Assembly: GCA_029562645.1 (NCBI GenBank)
Contig: JAKQUI010000004.1
Coordinates: 62,001-126,000, forward strand
Reading direction: 5' to 3'
DNA from: Spirochaetota bacterium
Lineage (GTDB): Bacteria; Spirochaetota; UBA4802; JAKQUI01
DNA length: 64,000 nt
Below are positions 36,901-45,467 of this stretch, in pieces; position 1 is the first letter of the stretch; each line of letters opens with the position of its first letter. The translations under genes and the position numbers were made by a program. The notes below the pieces were generated by a model. That model saw only the letters and a program-made list of their open reading frames with translations. It had not been told where the DNA came from and made no database searches.

Positions 36901-38072
36901 TGCGCGGTGATCTCGTTGACGATGACCTCGGCGCCGATGATCTCGCCGATGAGCCGCCGTCCCGACCCCGTTGTCCCGGCGGCCACGATGCGCAGGTCCG
37001 TCCCCGCGAGCGCCGACTCGAGCGCCCGAAAGAGGCGCCGCGCCGCATCGATGGGATCGGCGCCGGTCTTCCGATAGATGTCGACGAGCACCGTGCGCGT
37101 GGACGCGTCAAGGAGCGCACACTTCGTGCTCGTCGAGCCGATGTCGATGCCCAACAGCGCCGATCCCCCGTCAACCACGGGGGCGTGCATCCTGATTTCG
37201 TTTCCGTCGTCCGCGTATTCGCGAATCGCCGTCGATGCGGCGGGCCGGGAGCGCGCAAGCGACAGCGACCCCGCGTACCGCGCGCCCTCAGCGCGCGCCA
37301 CGCCGCGTGCGCCCACCGGTCGGTGTCGCCCGCCACCATCGCGAAGCTGTATCGCCGCGCCCAGCGCGGCCAGAAAATGCCCCTCGTCAATGAATCGCGC
37401 GCCCTCGAGGAGCTCTTCCGTGAAACGCCGCACCGCCGGATTGAGGAACAGCCCGCCGCACATGAGCACCGCCTCGTCGTCGAGGCGCGGCGCGGCGTGC
37501 AGCATCGTCATCACCACGCCCCGGCACAGTCCCGACCAGAGGGCCGCGCGCGAGTGCCCCTCCTGCTGCCGGTGGATGAGATCGGATTTCGCGAACACCG
37601 CGCACCGCGTCGCGATCTCGGGCGGGTCGGGAACGAACGGAAGCGCGCCGATATCATCATACGAAAACCCCATGCGCTTCATCTGCTGGTCGAGAAACGA
37701 TCCGGTGCCGGCCGCGCACAGGCTGTTCTCGGCGTACGAGGCGAAACGCCCCTCTCCGTCCAGCGTGATCAGCTTCACCGACGCGGCGCCGACCGCGAGC
37801 ACCGCATGCGCACGCGCCTCCCGGTGCCGCAGCGCGGCGATGATGCACGACACCTCATCAACCTGCACCGCGCGCGGGAAGCGTTCCGCGATGTGCCCGC
37901 CGAAAAGCCCCGTGCACGCGATGGCCGGCGCATTCGGGATCTCCGCAAGAAGCGTGGAGGCGGCTCCAGCGGGATCACCATGATGCTCACGGTAATCGAT
38001 ATGCCGCACTGTATTGTCCGAAACCGACGTGACCTTAATAAACTTGCTGCCCGCATCAATCCCCAGAATCAT
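33924..38072 (-). CDS. Giant CoA-dehydratase activase / HgdB-like fusion protein, copy A
   Basis: The 1382-aa protein has two tandem BcrAD/BadFG (HgdC-type ASKHA ATPase) domains. Domain 1 (about 1-245) has GIDAGSKFIK, the cluster-ligand Cys of LCAAGTGSF and the second Cys of TRCAVFAKSD, but lacks the IGGQDAK motif. Domain 2 (about 300-565) has GIDIGSTSTK, EIGGQDAK, VCAAGTGSF and DRCTVFMEQD. A C-x2-C-x3-C segment (CDRCANYC) follows, then a DUF2229/HgdB-like half with many Cys (GCGPDSF, GPCRFGQYC, FGCMPGN). In characterised relatives the activase drives ATP-dependent low-potential electron transfer to an iron-sulfur partner. No CoA enzyme is adjacent; the substrate is unknown. It is an anaerobic-style redox protein. 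Confidence 0.85.
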   Translation of the reverse strand: MILGIDAGSKFIKVTSVSDNTVRHIDYREHHGDPAGAASTLLAEIPNAPAIACTGLFGGHIAERFPRAVQVDEVSCIIAALRHREARAHAVLAVGAASVKLITLDGEGRFASYAENSLCAAGTGSFLDQQMKRMGFSYDDIGALPFVPDPPEIATRCAVFAKSDLIHRQQEGHSRAALWSGLCRGVVMTMLHAAPRLDDEAVLMCGGLFLNPAVRRFTEELLEGARFIDEGHFLAALGAAIQLRDGGGRHRPVGARGVARAEGARYAGSLSLARSRPAASTAIREYADDGNEIRMHAPVVDGGSALLGIDIGSTSTKCALLDASTRTVLVDIYRKTGADPIDAARRLFRALESALAGTDLRIVAAGTTGSGRRLIGEIIGAEVIVNEITAHFRGATHFQPDVETIFEIGGQDAKYIRGHNGSVIDAAMNYVCAAGTGSFIEEQAERLGFDVRTLGELVLGLSTPNTSDRCTVFMEQDIAQLLRNGYSREEAMAGVIRSIAKNYLNRVVGARPVSGERIFFQGATARNRGLVAAFESLTGKEIVVSPYCHVMGAFGAALIAGDRTGAGVGTFRGRGVFEREIATSHETCDRCANYCRITVARVEGSAVASWGYRCGKEADDPAPAARRTDHFARVARLGASCDAANGGARVVETRRPVAAIPEALSMHTYLPLWRTFLHELGFETVVEGGGGAELKEAAAQVTDADYCYPVKVALARFGRCAERDDAEYVFFPSVMSETRQDNGKPRVFCPYVISYPSLARSLFGGRREIIAPAIDFRFGDDHVIDELYDAFRDHADDRAAVARAFAAGRAAQSRFLRERYEYGQRVMREAAAGGATAIVMIGRPYNLYDGIINLGLPGRFHGRGVTAIPYECLIDPDDNSAPVEHVYWNYGQRILSAAKMVRALPNAYAVYVTNFGCGPDSFILGRFEKLMRGKPYLIIELDEHGSETGYLTRIEAFIDVIAEARVAPARPASENLDFHYLARQRERTVWIPQMHEVIARLFAAGFRAWNFRSEALPLEDADAFETGLKNVRGSECLPAVATIGAFLKHLRDIDAAPAEHALFMPTADGPCRFGQYCVLHRAVLDANGFAEAGLFSPTSINSYMGMPDALRRYLWDVTLAGDLVYKMICARRPYEMTPGSVDARAEEAMGSMERVIEARGDVRECLGRALESIASVPVAYEARPLVGIVGEIYVRCNPFCNDSLVRTIERCGGEAWLSPVSEWIAYTQYMERHLARLNGAGPLGRLFVGLKARYMLGRLHRFETFAAPYLPERTEPPVEEVLEIGKAHLPIIFEGEAILTLGRTEVFLRDGAAMVINCAPFGCMPGNITKTLFAPVQERHGKPVITLFYDGVSDVNRTVGIYLENLRGGMRVEEIEALEKRA

Positions 38073-38212
38073 GGTAGCCTCACAATGGGTGGTTATGGTG
38101 ATAGGGGGAGGTTAAGCGGAAACTGTCAATGAAAAATCGAACTATTTGTAAATATTTGTTTTTATTGCAACATATTTGATGATATTATTTTGTATTATTG
38201 AATTTATTGGGG

Positions 38213-38242
38213 TTGACCATGAAATCAGCGACCCGTTATAAA
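38213..38242 (+). promoter_or_regulatory. Possible promoter for the secreted protein at 38259
   Basis: TTGACC (38213-38218), an 18-base spacer and TATAAA (38237-38242) lie in the AT-rich 186-bp gap between divergent genes. Transcription would begin close to the ATG at 38259, leaving a very short leader. Confidence 0.4.
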
Positions 38243-38258
38243 GCCGCTAGGTAAACCT

Positions 38259-38900
38259 ATGAAAAAAGCGATAGTTATCTCATTTTGTGGCATCGGATGC
38301 GGCATGATGATCGCCCACGCAGCCATAACCCGGCTCCCCTTTAATGCAGCCGCACTGCCGAAAGGGATCGTCTGCACGGGCAGGGTCGTCGATGGAGCGC
38401 GCTGGACGGACTCGACCGGCGAGAACATCGTCGTCCTCTGCCAGACCGGCGCGTTCAAATCTCCTAAGGGCGACAGCGAGGATTCCCGCGACGCCGAGCT
38501 CTCCGCGCACCAGTACGTCCGCTCCGCCCCGGCGTGGAGGCGGGTGTGGTCGATTCGTGACTTCGAGCGAAACTGCCCGCTGGACCTCACGGCGACCTTT
38601 ATTCCCGGCGCGCTTACCGTCACCGACCTTGACGGGAACGGCATTGCCGAGGTGACCGTTCTCTACAAGCACGCCTGCCGCGGCGACGTGTCGCCGGCGG
38701 GGATGAAGCTCATCATGCGCGAGGGAGCGAAGAAGTACGCCATCCGCGGTATCATGCGGATCTCGCCCGAGATCGACCCGAGCGGCCGCGGGGAGATGAA
38801 TCTGGACCCGACGTTCGCGAAGGCCCCGCGGTCGTTCAGGGATTTCGCGATACAACACTGGAAGAAGCATGAAATCGAGAAATCGTTCGAGCAGCCGTGA
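38259..38900 (+). CDS. Secreted protein, perhaps of the M949_RS01915-like surface polysaccharide family
   Basis: The 213-aa protein has a signal peptide (MKKAIVISFCGIGCGM..., cleavage near AHA). Features are a NIVVLCQTG segment, LSAHQYV, a WSIRDFERNCPLDL stretch, a VTDLDGNGIAEVTVLYKHAC segment resembling a calcium-type FG-GAP repeat, then DVSPAGMKLIM and KYAIRG. I have the impression of a small family annotated as M949_RS01915 'surface polysaccharide biosynthesis' proteins, but this is from memory and the role is not proved. It is divergent from giant activase A and convergent with the PilZ-like gene. Confidence 0.6.
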   Translation: MKKAIVISFCGIGCGMMIAHAAITRLPFNAAALPKGIVCTGRVVDGARWTDSTGENIVVLCQTGAFKSPKGDSEDSRDAELSAHQYVRSAPAWRRVWSIRDFERNCPLDLTATFIPGALTVTDLDGNGIAEVTVLYKHACRGDVSPAGMKLIMREGAKKYAIRGIMRISPEIDPSGRGEMNLDPTFAKAPRSFRDFAIQHWKKHEIEKSFEQP

Positions 38901-38960
38901 CCGGCGCATTGAAGGGGGCCGCCCTGCACCGATGCGGACGGCGCATGCGCTCTCGAAGCG

Positions 38961-40073
38961 CTACCCCATAGTCTCCAGGAACTCATCGTAGTGCGCCTGG
39001 CCCAGCGCGTCGATCTCGACGATCTGGCAGCCCACCCGCGTGATGTTGTTGCGCGTCATGCTAATATTCCGCACGATGACGAGCATTGACGCGGATCGTC
39101 CCTCCGGCAAGAGCATTGTAAAGAACAGATAATTCCCGTCCTTAAAATACTTCAGGAGGGATTTATCCTTGAAGGCGACGGCGAGCCCGCCCGCGGAGAC
39201 ATCCACAACCACGAGCCGATCGACCGCCGCGGTGATGATCTTTGCAGCGGACAGCGCCTCGGAGGCCGACGCGCCCACCTTGCGGATCATCACGAACTCC
39301 TCCTGGGTGATGGGCGAGGTATTGTTCACCTGCAGATATCCCAACGGGTATACGCCCTTATAGAACAGCGGCACCGACGCCTCGGAAACCGTGGTCCGCG
39401 TATTGAGCCCCTTGTCTTTCTGGAAGATGGTGATCTTGTAAAACTGATAGAGCGTTTTCCCCGCCTCAGTTGCGGGAGTTTCGCGAAGGTTTTCGATATA
39501 CAGCGGCGTCCGTTCGCGGTAGAAAAATTTCATCCGCTCGTCGGCAAATCGCTCGTGCAAAAAACACACGCGCGCGAACGAATAGCGGTCGGTGAACTTT
39601 CCCCGAATGGCGTCCTTGAAATATTCGACCCAATCCCTTCCTGCCGTAAAACAGTCCTTGAGCAGCGTATCGGACACGAGATTGGTGATGATGATGGCGG
39701 GCCGCTCGCCCGCGGACGGCGATGCGAGTGATGTGCGCTCTTCGCGACGCGCAGCCGTAATCACCTGAACCATCTGAAGCGAAAACGGATACTCGAACCT
39801 GTTGTCGACAACCACGGCCATGCTCGGATCGAACGTTGGCGTGATCCGCGCGCAATACAGCTTGTCGTCGAGCCGGGCGAAGAGGACGCACGGGTCCGCG
39901 GTGCTCAAGCGCTCCAGGGTCCGGAGCGTCACCGATCCGTCGCGATACTCCTTCATCTCCACCTGCTGGTTCACATCGTCCATGCGAAGGAATAGATCAC
40001 GGTTCGTAAAGATTGTGTCGATGATTCGCTCGATCTCGTCTCTGTCGGTGATGCATGTATCGTTCGAGCTCAT
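38961..40073 (-). CDS. PilZ-like (DUF1577-like) protein
   Basis: The 370-aa cytoplasmic protein has no signal peptide. The C-terminal ~100 residues (VVVDVSAGGLAVAFKDKS, then beta-rich sequence with IVRNISMTRNNITRVGCQIVEID) look like a PilZ domain; the D-x-S-x-x-G element is visible, but I cannot find the RxxxR half of the c-di-GMP motif with confidence. The N-terminal part (IDTIFTNRDLFLRM) resembles the YcgR-N-like or DUF1577 proteins I associate with Leptospira. It may be a c-di-GMP effector for motility, since flagellar genes lie 5 kb away, but that link is inference. Confidence 0.6.
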   Translation of the reverse strand: MSSNDTCITDRDEIERIIDTIFTNRDLFLRMDDVNQQVEMKEYRDGSVTLRTLERLSTADPCVLFARLDDKLYCARITPTFDPSMAVVVDNRFEYPFSLQMVQVITAARREERTSLASPSAGERPAIIITNLVSDTLLKDCFTAGRDWVEYFKDAIRGKFTDRYSFARVCFLHERFADERMKFFYRERTPLYIENLRETPATEAGKTLYQFYKITIFQKDKGLNTRTTVSEASVPLFYKGVYPLGYLQVNNTSPITQEEFVMIRKVGASASEALSAAKIITAAVDRLVVVDVSAGGLAVAFKDKSLLKYFKDGNYLFFTMLLPEGRSASMLVIVRNISMTRNNITRVGCQIVEIDALGQAHYDEFLETMG

Positions 40074-40248
40074 GTTTGATTTTCCGCCTTTTCCTCTCTC
40101 ACATATTGATTCTATGGGGAATCATGGACGGTGTCAAAACAATTTTACCGCTATTTGAAACATATTCCCTTCTCAGACCCATGAAAAATATTCACTGGTT
40201 TGCCTTCAAACTCGTAATTTTATTAGACACTAAAAAATGGAGGCGGAT

Positions 40249-40707
40249 ATGGCCATAAACACCACACTCAATGTGCATGCGAATACACTCCGATTGCTCG
40301 ACGACGCCTGTGCCCTGACCGGCATGCGGCGGGGGCGGATTATCAGCATGCTCATTCACCGGAGCATGCACGACATGACCACGCGCATACGGATAGGACG
40401 CTCGGTGCAATATCAGGCCCGCGACCATAAGGAGAACTGGCATATAATCCACGTCCGCCTCAGCGAGGACGACGCGGATTACTTAAAGGATTTACGGAAT
40501 GTATTGAAGGAATCGGATTCTTTGATTATTGCGAAGGCGGCCCGGCTTTTCTTGTCCGATATAATCAAACAGGCGACACAAGGGATGAGATGCGATAACT
40601 ATCGCTTTTCAAACTATGTGCTCTCCCGTATTGAGGAAGATGGTCTGATCGCCTGGAAGATCTACTGGGGATACCCCAAAAACCCCGAGACTGCCCTCCG
40701 CCTCTAG
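40249..40707 (+). CDS. Small protein with a ribbon-helix-helix-like N-terminus
   Basis: The ATG at 40249 is preceded by GGAGG (40239-40243) at five bases, so I prefer it to the ATG at 40237, which overlaps that site. The 152-aa product begins with a beta strand then two helices (INTTLNVHANTLRLLDDACA, GMRRGRIISMLIHR), as in CopG/Arc-type DNA-binding proteins. A second similar pattern (WHIIHVRLSEDDADYLKDLR, then a helix) follows, so it may be a double RHS-type fold. The C-terminus is aromatic-rich. Function unknown; the spacing on both sides suggests a single-gene unit. Confidence 0.6.
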   Translation: MAINTTLNVHANTLRLLDDACALTGMRRGRIISMLIHRSMHDMTTRIRIGRSVQYQARDHKENWHIIHVRLSEDDADYLKDLRNVLKESDSLIIAKAARLFLSDIIKQATQGMRCDNYRFSNYVLSRIEEDGLIAWKIYWGYPKNPETALRL

Positions 40708-40739
40708 AGGCGCAACTACGCAGCGAAGCCGAGACGATC

Positions 40740-41396
40740 TTACAGATAGCAGGAAAGGGCGAAGAGAAACTGCGCCGGCGCGTAGAGCGCCCAGGTGTAT
40801 ACCGTAGAATTGGGGACGCGCTTCACGAAGGTATTGTACCCCAGCAGCCCGTCCGAGAGCGCGAAGAGGACGGCGGCGACACACAGGACGACGGCGCGGG
40901 TCGTCGCGCCGGCGTTGAAGGACGAAACCGCGAAAAACACCATCAGCATGAGAATCGCGCTATACACGGCCACCTGCGTTTTACGGACCCAGGCGTTGTA
41001 CGCAATATACAACACGCCGAGGACGAGGGCCGGAGCGAGGTTCCAGGGCTGCCAGGCGTATCCCATCGAAAAGGCGAACACGTACGCGATGTGCGCCGCC
41101 AAGAAAAAAACGAGCCCGTGCAAAAAGAGGTTCACCTCTTCGATCATCAGCATGGCGTCGCCGATGAGCGAAAGCGTCAGGGCGCCCACAATCAGGAACT
41201 GATAGCCCGTAAGCCCTTTCCCCGCCGACAGCACGGCGATCCCGATTATCAGCAGGGTGATGAGCGGCGTCAGCAGATACTTGAAGCCGAGCGACCCGCG
41301 ATACGCGGCGATCTCCCGCAACGCGAATATTGCGGCGCAGGCAATCGAGAGCGGCAGAACGCCGGAAATGGAAAAAACCGCCGCAACCTCTCCCAT
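40740..41396 (-). CDS. YhhN/TMEM86-family membrane protein (lysoplasmalogenase-like)
   Basis: The 218-aa protein has about eight transmembrane helices. Conserved YhhN features are LTLSLIGDAMLM (with the Gly-Asp), the FFLAAHIAYVFAF segment with a His, and LFALSDGLLGYNTF with the second Asp. Eukaryotic members hydrolyse lysoplasmalogen vinyl ethers; many anaerobes have plasmalogens, but the bacterial role is little known. Its ATG overlaps the csrA stop (ATGA), so it is translationally coupled to the flagellar operon, which is an unexpected partner. Confidence 0.82.
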   Translation of the reverse strand: MGEVAAVFSISGVLPLSIACAAIFALREIAAYRGSLGFKYLLTPLITLLIIGIAVLSAGKGLTGYQFLIVGALTLSLIGDAMLMIEEVNLFLHGLVFFLAAHIAYVFAFSMGYAWQPWNLAPALVLGVLYIAYNAWVRKTQVAVYSAILMLMVFFAVSSFNAGATTRAVVLCVAAVLFALSDGLLGYNTFVKRVPNSTVYTWALYAPAQFLFALSCYL

Positions 41397-41674
41397 CAGG
41401 CCTTCCTGCCTTTTGTATCGTTGCCATCGCGCTCCTTCTTTTCCCGCTCGAAGAAGTCGGACAGCTCGCGCAGCGCCTCGGGCTTGAACTCGGAGCTCAC
41501 GGCGGCGATATTCTCCTGCTGGATCTCGTCATAGATCTCCTTGCGGTGGACGGTCACTTTCTTGGGCGCCTTGATCCCCAGCTTCACCTGGTCGCCCTTG
41601 ATGTCGATCACGATGAGCTCGACATCGTCGCCGATCATGATGCTCTCGTTCACCTTCCGCGCAAGCACCAGCAT
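41396..41674 (-). CDS. csrA: Carbon storage regulator / translational repressor CsrA
   Basis: The 92-aa protein opens [20 protein letters not shown] and has [24 protein letters not shown], the CsrA core with the RNA-binding Leu4 and Arg44-type residues. A ~30-residue charged C-terminal extension makes it longer than the 61-aa enteric protein. It represses translation of target mRNAs, in many bacteria flagellin, and is antagonised by FliW. A GGAGGGG site lies within the fliW end. It is directly downstream of fliW with a 2-bp gap. Confidence 0.95.
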   Translation of the reverse strand: MLVLARKVNESIMIGDDVELIVIDIKGDQVKLGIKAPKKVTVHRKEIYDEIQQENIAAVSSEFKPEALRELSDFFEREKKERDGNDTKGRKA

Positions 41675-41676
41675 GC

Positions 41677-42135
41677 CTAGCCCCTCCCCTCGGTCGCGCG
41701 CTTCACCTCGTCCAGAATGCGGTGGCGCACGCGGTATCGGTCGCTCAGCGAGATGGCCTGCCGACCGATGTGTGTCACGGGATTGATGATGATGGGACCC
41801 TGCAGATTGGCCGTCATGTCCGAGGGATTGTCGGGGATGGTCACGATTGCGAACACCAGGAGATCGTCGGCGCTCGCGCAGCCCACCGCCTCCAGATCGC
41901 CCTGCGCCACCACGAGCTCGTATTCAATCATGAAATCCGCCGGGCGGATAATCACGAACGCCAGGTCCGGCTCGTCGAAGGCCTGGAGCCATTTAAAGGG
42001 ACTCTTCTCGGAGGAGTCCATGATGATAAATTTCTTGATATACTCGAATCCGAGGATCCCCTCGGGGAACTCCACGATCTGCTTGTCCTGGATCTCGATC
42101 TCGCCAAACGGCTTCGTCTTCACTTTCACTGACAA
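41677..42135 (-). CDS. fliW: Flagellar assembly factor FliW (TTG start)
   Basis: The 152-aa protein has the typical FliW pattern: [22 protein letters not shown], then [19 protein letters not shown] and a late [17 protein letters not shown]. FliW binds CsrA and flagellin and couples filament export to flagellin translation. The start is the TTG at 42135: AGGAG at 42144-42148 is eight bases upstream, while the in-frame GTG at 42129 is at 14 bases. A palindromic repeat element lies between this gene and flgL. Confidence 0.92.
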   Translation of the reverse strand: MSVKVKTKPFGEIEIQDKQIVEFPEGILGFEYIKKFIIMDSSEKSPFKWLQAFDEPDLAFVIIRPADFMIEYELVVAQGDLEAVGCASADDLLVFAIVTIPDNPSDMTANLQGPIIINPVTHIGRQAISLSDRYRVRHRILDEVKRATEGRG

Positions 42136-42179
42136 TCGGAAACTCCTGTCGTTATTGTTTCGACGAAAAATACTCGCAA

Positions 42180-42296
42180 CACCTCACCCCGCCTCCGGCG
42201 CGCCCTCTCCCTCAGGAGAGGGCTCTGAGACGAGAACCGTTCCGTATTGTAACACCCCCTTCTCCTACGGGAGAAGGGGGCCGGGGGATGAGGTGG
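42180..42296. repeat. Dispersed palindromic repeat, copy 2 (CACCTCAYCCC family)
   Basis: It begins CACCTCACCCCGCC and ends GGGGGATGAGGTGG, inverted copies of one another, with internal hairpins CCCTCTCCCTCAGGAGAGGG and CCCTTCTCCTACGGGAGAAGG. It separates flgL (stop at 42297) from fliW and so lies in the middle of the flagellar operon, where it could act as an attenuator or mRNA-processing site. Confidence 0.78.
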
Positions 42297-43559
42297 CTAT
42301 CGCAGGAAGTCCATCAGCGTGGGCCGGATGGTCTTCGCGCCCACCGCCAGCGCATACTGGTGCACCGACTCGAGCCACTTGAAATTCATGATGGTCTCCG
42401 CGAAATCGATCCCCTCGGACTTCGACAGCATCGTCAATACGTTTTCCTTGTCGAAGGCGGTCCGCTTCACCAGCTCGTCGGTCCGCTGCTGCTTTGCGCC
42501 AACCGCCGAGATGTGCTTGAGGATATTGTCCAGCGCCAGGTCCAGGAGGCCGATGTCGCGCCCGCCCACAAGCTCCTGGTCGCCGCGCACCAGGTCGTCG
42601 CGCAGCTGGATGATCATCTCGAAAATCGACATCCCCCCGATGGTGACCGTGGGATCGACATTGTTGGGCGGCTCCGGAAACTCCGTGTTGATAAGCCCCA
42701 GGTCCTTGAGCACCCGGCCGCTCTCCACGTCCTCGAGCCAGATCTGGTGCGGCGTGGTGGTCTCCATGATCAGGTTGTTGCGGCCGCCCTTGGACGCCCG
42801 AATGCTTAACCCGGCATTGTTGATCTTGTCAATGATAATTTCGAGGTTGTCGCCGGCCGAGATGTTGATCTCCTTGCCGTCGATGCGGATCTTCTGGTTC
42901 GAATCGGCCGCGTACTCCGACGCGTCCTTGTTCGAGGTGAGGATCTGGTTGGTGGCCCAGAAGACCCAGTTGCCGGGCGCGTTCACGTCCATGAACTCGC
43001 CCTGCGCCACCTCGCGCTTCATCTTGCCGATGTTGCCGCGGTACTCCACGCCGGTCATCGCGTCGCCCTGGTTCCCGGCGGTGATGGTCTGATAGATCGC
43101 GACGAACGGGTTCTGCACGTCCTCGGAGCCGGTCTGGAAGCCGCCAAAGATCGGGCGGCCCGTCGCGCTGCGCGTGTTCGCGATGGCCACGACCTCCTCG
43201 AGGAGCTCGTTGATCTCCGCCGCCGCCGCCTCCTTCCGCTCGAAGGCGGTGTAGATGCCGTGCGCGCCCTGCACCGCGAGCACCCGCAGGCGCTGGAAGA
43301 TGCGCATGGCCGACTGGAGCGCGGTGTCCACCTCGTCCATGCGCGACTTCGCCTCGTCGATGTTGCGGTTGTACTGGTCGATCTCCGTGAGCCGCGTGCG
43401 GTAGAGCATCTGGCTCGTGGTGGCGATCGGATTGTCGCGCGGCAGGTTCACGCTCTTGCCGGTCCCGAGCTGGTTCTGCATCTGGTCCATGCTGGACTGG
43501 TGCCGGTTCAGGTTATGGATCATCGTATTGTTGAGCATCTGGTTGGTTACGCGTTGCAT
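42297..43559 (-). CDS. flgL: Flagellar hook-filament junction protein FlgL
   Basis: The 420-aa protein starts MQRVTNQMLNNTMIHNLNRH, the flagellin-like N-terminal helix shared by FlgL. The C-terminal coiled segment contains LSKSEGIDFAETIMNFKWLE. It forms a rod-shaped adaptor between FlgK and the filament. It is downstream of flgK with a 3-bp gap. A longish variable middle (about 130-320) includes RIDGKEINISAGDNLEIIIDK, an insert domain seen in some spirochaete FlgL proteins. Confidence 0.93.
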   Translation of the reverse strand: MQRVTNQMLNNTMIHNLNRHQSSMDQMQNQLGTGKSVNLPRDNPIATTSQMLYRTRLTEIDQYNRNIDEAKSRMDEVDTALQSAMRIFQRLRVLAVQGAHGIYTAFERKEAAAAEINELLEEVVAIANTRSATGRPIFGGFQTGSEDVQNPFVAIYQTITAGNQGDAMTGVEYRGNIGKMKREVAQGEFMDVNAPGNWVFWATNQILTSNKDASEYAADSNQKIRIDGKEINISAGDNLEIIIDKINNAGLSIRASKGGRNNLIMETTTPHQIWLEDVESGRVLKDLGLINTEFPEPPNNVDPTVTIGGMSIFEMIIQLRDDLVRGDQELVGGRDIGLLDLALDNILKHISAVGAKQQRTDELVKRTAFDKENVLTMLSKSEGIDFAETIMNFKWLESVHQYALAVGAKTIRPTLMDFLR

Positions 43560-43562
43560 GGC

Positions 43563-45467
43563 TTAGGCCCCCATTTTGATGATGGTTTCCAGCATCCGAT
43601 CGAAAGTCGAGATCATCCGCGCGGCGGCATTGTACCCGTGCTGAAAGGCGACCATCTGCGCCATCTCCTCGTCCAGGTTTACGCCCGACACGGACTCGCG
43701 AAGGTTCATGAGGTTCGTCAGCAGCGTCTCCTGGTTCTTGATGCGGTCGCCCGCCTCCTCCCCCTGCGTGCCGATGCGCGAAACGAGCGCATTGTAAAAC
43801 TCGTTGAAGGTCGTCTTCGCGTCCACCATCGCGTGCTTGTGCCGCAGGTTCGCGATGCGCAGCGCGTTGGTCCCGTCGCCGGGGCCGTTGGTGGTGTTGA
43901 AATCGCCCGTGCCGCCCACGTCCTTGCCCTGCGCGGCCGCGATCTTGTCAACGTCGTACATGATGCTGTCGTCCACGGCCATCCACGAGGCGGGATTGTA
44001 CTGCGGCGCCACGGTGACGTGCTCGCGGTCGGGCAGGAACTTCCGGATATCGTCCACGCGACGGTAGTCGAATGATCCCTGCGCCCCGGCGTTCTTGAGG
44101 ATACCGGTGAGCCCCACGAGGAACTGCCCGCTGTCCTCGAGATAGCGGATCATGAAGTTCTTGCGGTCCGTGTCCTTGGCGATGGTCGCCTTGAGCGCCA
44201 GCTGGTTGTTGTGGTTCAGATAGGCCACCACCCCCAGGCGCGCGTCGTTGATCTTCTTGATCACGCCCAGCGTCGTGTCGTTCGCGTTGTAGTCGATCTC
44301 CGCGCGCTGCTCGTACTGGTCGTTGGTGATGAACACGAGCGTCCCGCTCACGCCGATCGCCGCCGAGCCGTCGAGCTTGTTGGTCCCGCTCACCTTGAAG
44401 ATGGCCGTCACGTCCGCCACGCCGTCGTTGTTCAGGTCGTGGTTGCCCTCCACGCTGTCGCTGATCATGATGTGCTTGAAGAAGTTCTCGTTGGTCTTGC
44501 CCGTCTTCCCGAAGCCGTCGCGGTGCACCTCGTTGGTCAGGTCCATCATGTTGATCGCGAGCGCGTTGATGTCGTTGATGTTGTCGCGCAGGATCTTGTC
44601 GCGCACCTCCAGGAGGCCGGTGAGCTCCCCGCCGCGCAGCGTGGGATCGGTCTTCGTTGTGGCCCACACGACCTTGAAGTACCCCTTGTTGTCGGGGTCC
44701 ATCACCGCCTCGAGCGGGCGCAGCACCTCGCCCTGGATCAGGTTCTCGCCGCCGATGTAGACCATGAGCTCGTCCTTGTCGCTGCGCCCCACGGAGATGT
44801 CCACCAGCGTGGAGAGCTTCTCGATGAGCGCGTCGCGCCGGTCCATGAGGTCGTTCGGCTTGTCGCCCACGGCCTCGGTTTTCAGGATGCGCTCGTTCAG
44901 GTCGCGGATGTCGCGCGCGTACATGTTGATCTGGTTCACGGTGTACTGGATCTTCCGGTTGGCGTCCAGCTGGAGATCGTAGAGCTGCCGGTAAACGTGC
45001 CGCATGTCATTGGAGAGGTTCACCGCCTTCTCCTTGACCACCTCGCGCGCGGAGCGCTCCTGCGGGAATTTCGAAAGCTCCTGCCACGATTGCCACAGCT
45101 GGTCCAGGCGCGAGCGAAGCGACAGGTCCGACGGCTCGTTGTACACGCCCTCGATCTGGCGGATGAAATCGTTCTTCGATTTCCAGTAGCCCATCACGTC
45201 CTTCTCGGTCACGATCCGGTCGTCGATGAAGTGGTCGCGCATGCGCTCCACGACGGAGACCACGCTCCCCTGTCCCATGCTGCCCGGCGTGTTCGCGCGA
45301 TTGAGCGCCGGCGCGTAGATGGGCTCGGCGGAGGTGATCACCACGCGCTGCCGCGAGTACTCCTTGTTCTCGGCGTTTGATATGTTGTGGCCGGTCACGT
45401 GCAGGGCCTGCTGATGGGACTGGATGCCCCGCTTGCCGATCTCGAGACCCATGAAGGTGGAATTCAT
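43563..45467 (-). CDS. flgK: Flagellar hook-associated protein FlgK
   Basis: The 634-aa protein has the FlgK N-terminus (MNSTFMGLEIGKRGIQSHQQ and VTGHNISNAENKEYSRQRV) and the C-terminal motif VNLDEEMAQMVAFQHGYNAAARM. It is HAP1, the first hook-filament junction protein. AGGAGG precedes the ATG, which overlaps the flgN stop as ATGA. The variable middle is longer than in E. coli. Both termini form the coiled bundle that the chaperone FlgN binds. Confidence 0.95.
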   Translation of the reverse strand: MNSTFMGLEIGKRGIQSHQQALHVTGHNISNAENKEYSRQRVVITSAEPIYAPALNRANTPGSMGQGSVVSVVERMRDHFIDDRIVTEKDVMGYWKSKNDFIRQIEGVYNEPSDLSLRSRLDQLWQSWQELSKFPQERSAREVVKEKAVNLSNDMRHVYRQLYDLQLDANRKIQYTVNQINMYARDIRDLNERILKTEAVGDKPNDLMDRRDALIEKLSTLVDISVGRSDKDELMVYIGGENLIQGEVLRPLEAVMDPDNKGYFKVVWATTKTDPTLRGGELTGLLEVRDKILRDNINDINALAINMMDLTNEVHRDGFGKTGKTNENFFKHIMISDSVEGNHDLNNDGVADVTAIFKVSGTNKLDGSAAIGVSGTLVFITNDQYEQRAEIDYNANDTTLGVIKKINDARLGVVAYLNHNNQLALKATIAKDTDRKNFMIRYLEDSGQFLVGLTGILKNAGAQGSFDYRRVDDIRKFLPDREHVTVAPQYNPASWMAVDDSIMYDVDKIAAAQGKDVGGTGDFNTTNGPGDGTNALRIANLRHKHAMVDAKTTFNEFYNALVSRIGTQGEEAGDRIKNQETLLTNLMNLRESVSGVNLDEEMAQMVAFQHGYNAAARMISTFDRMLETIIKMGA

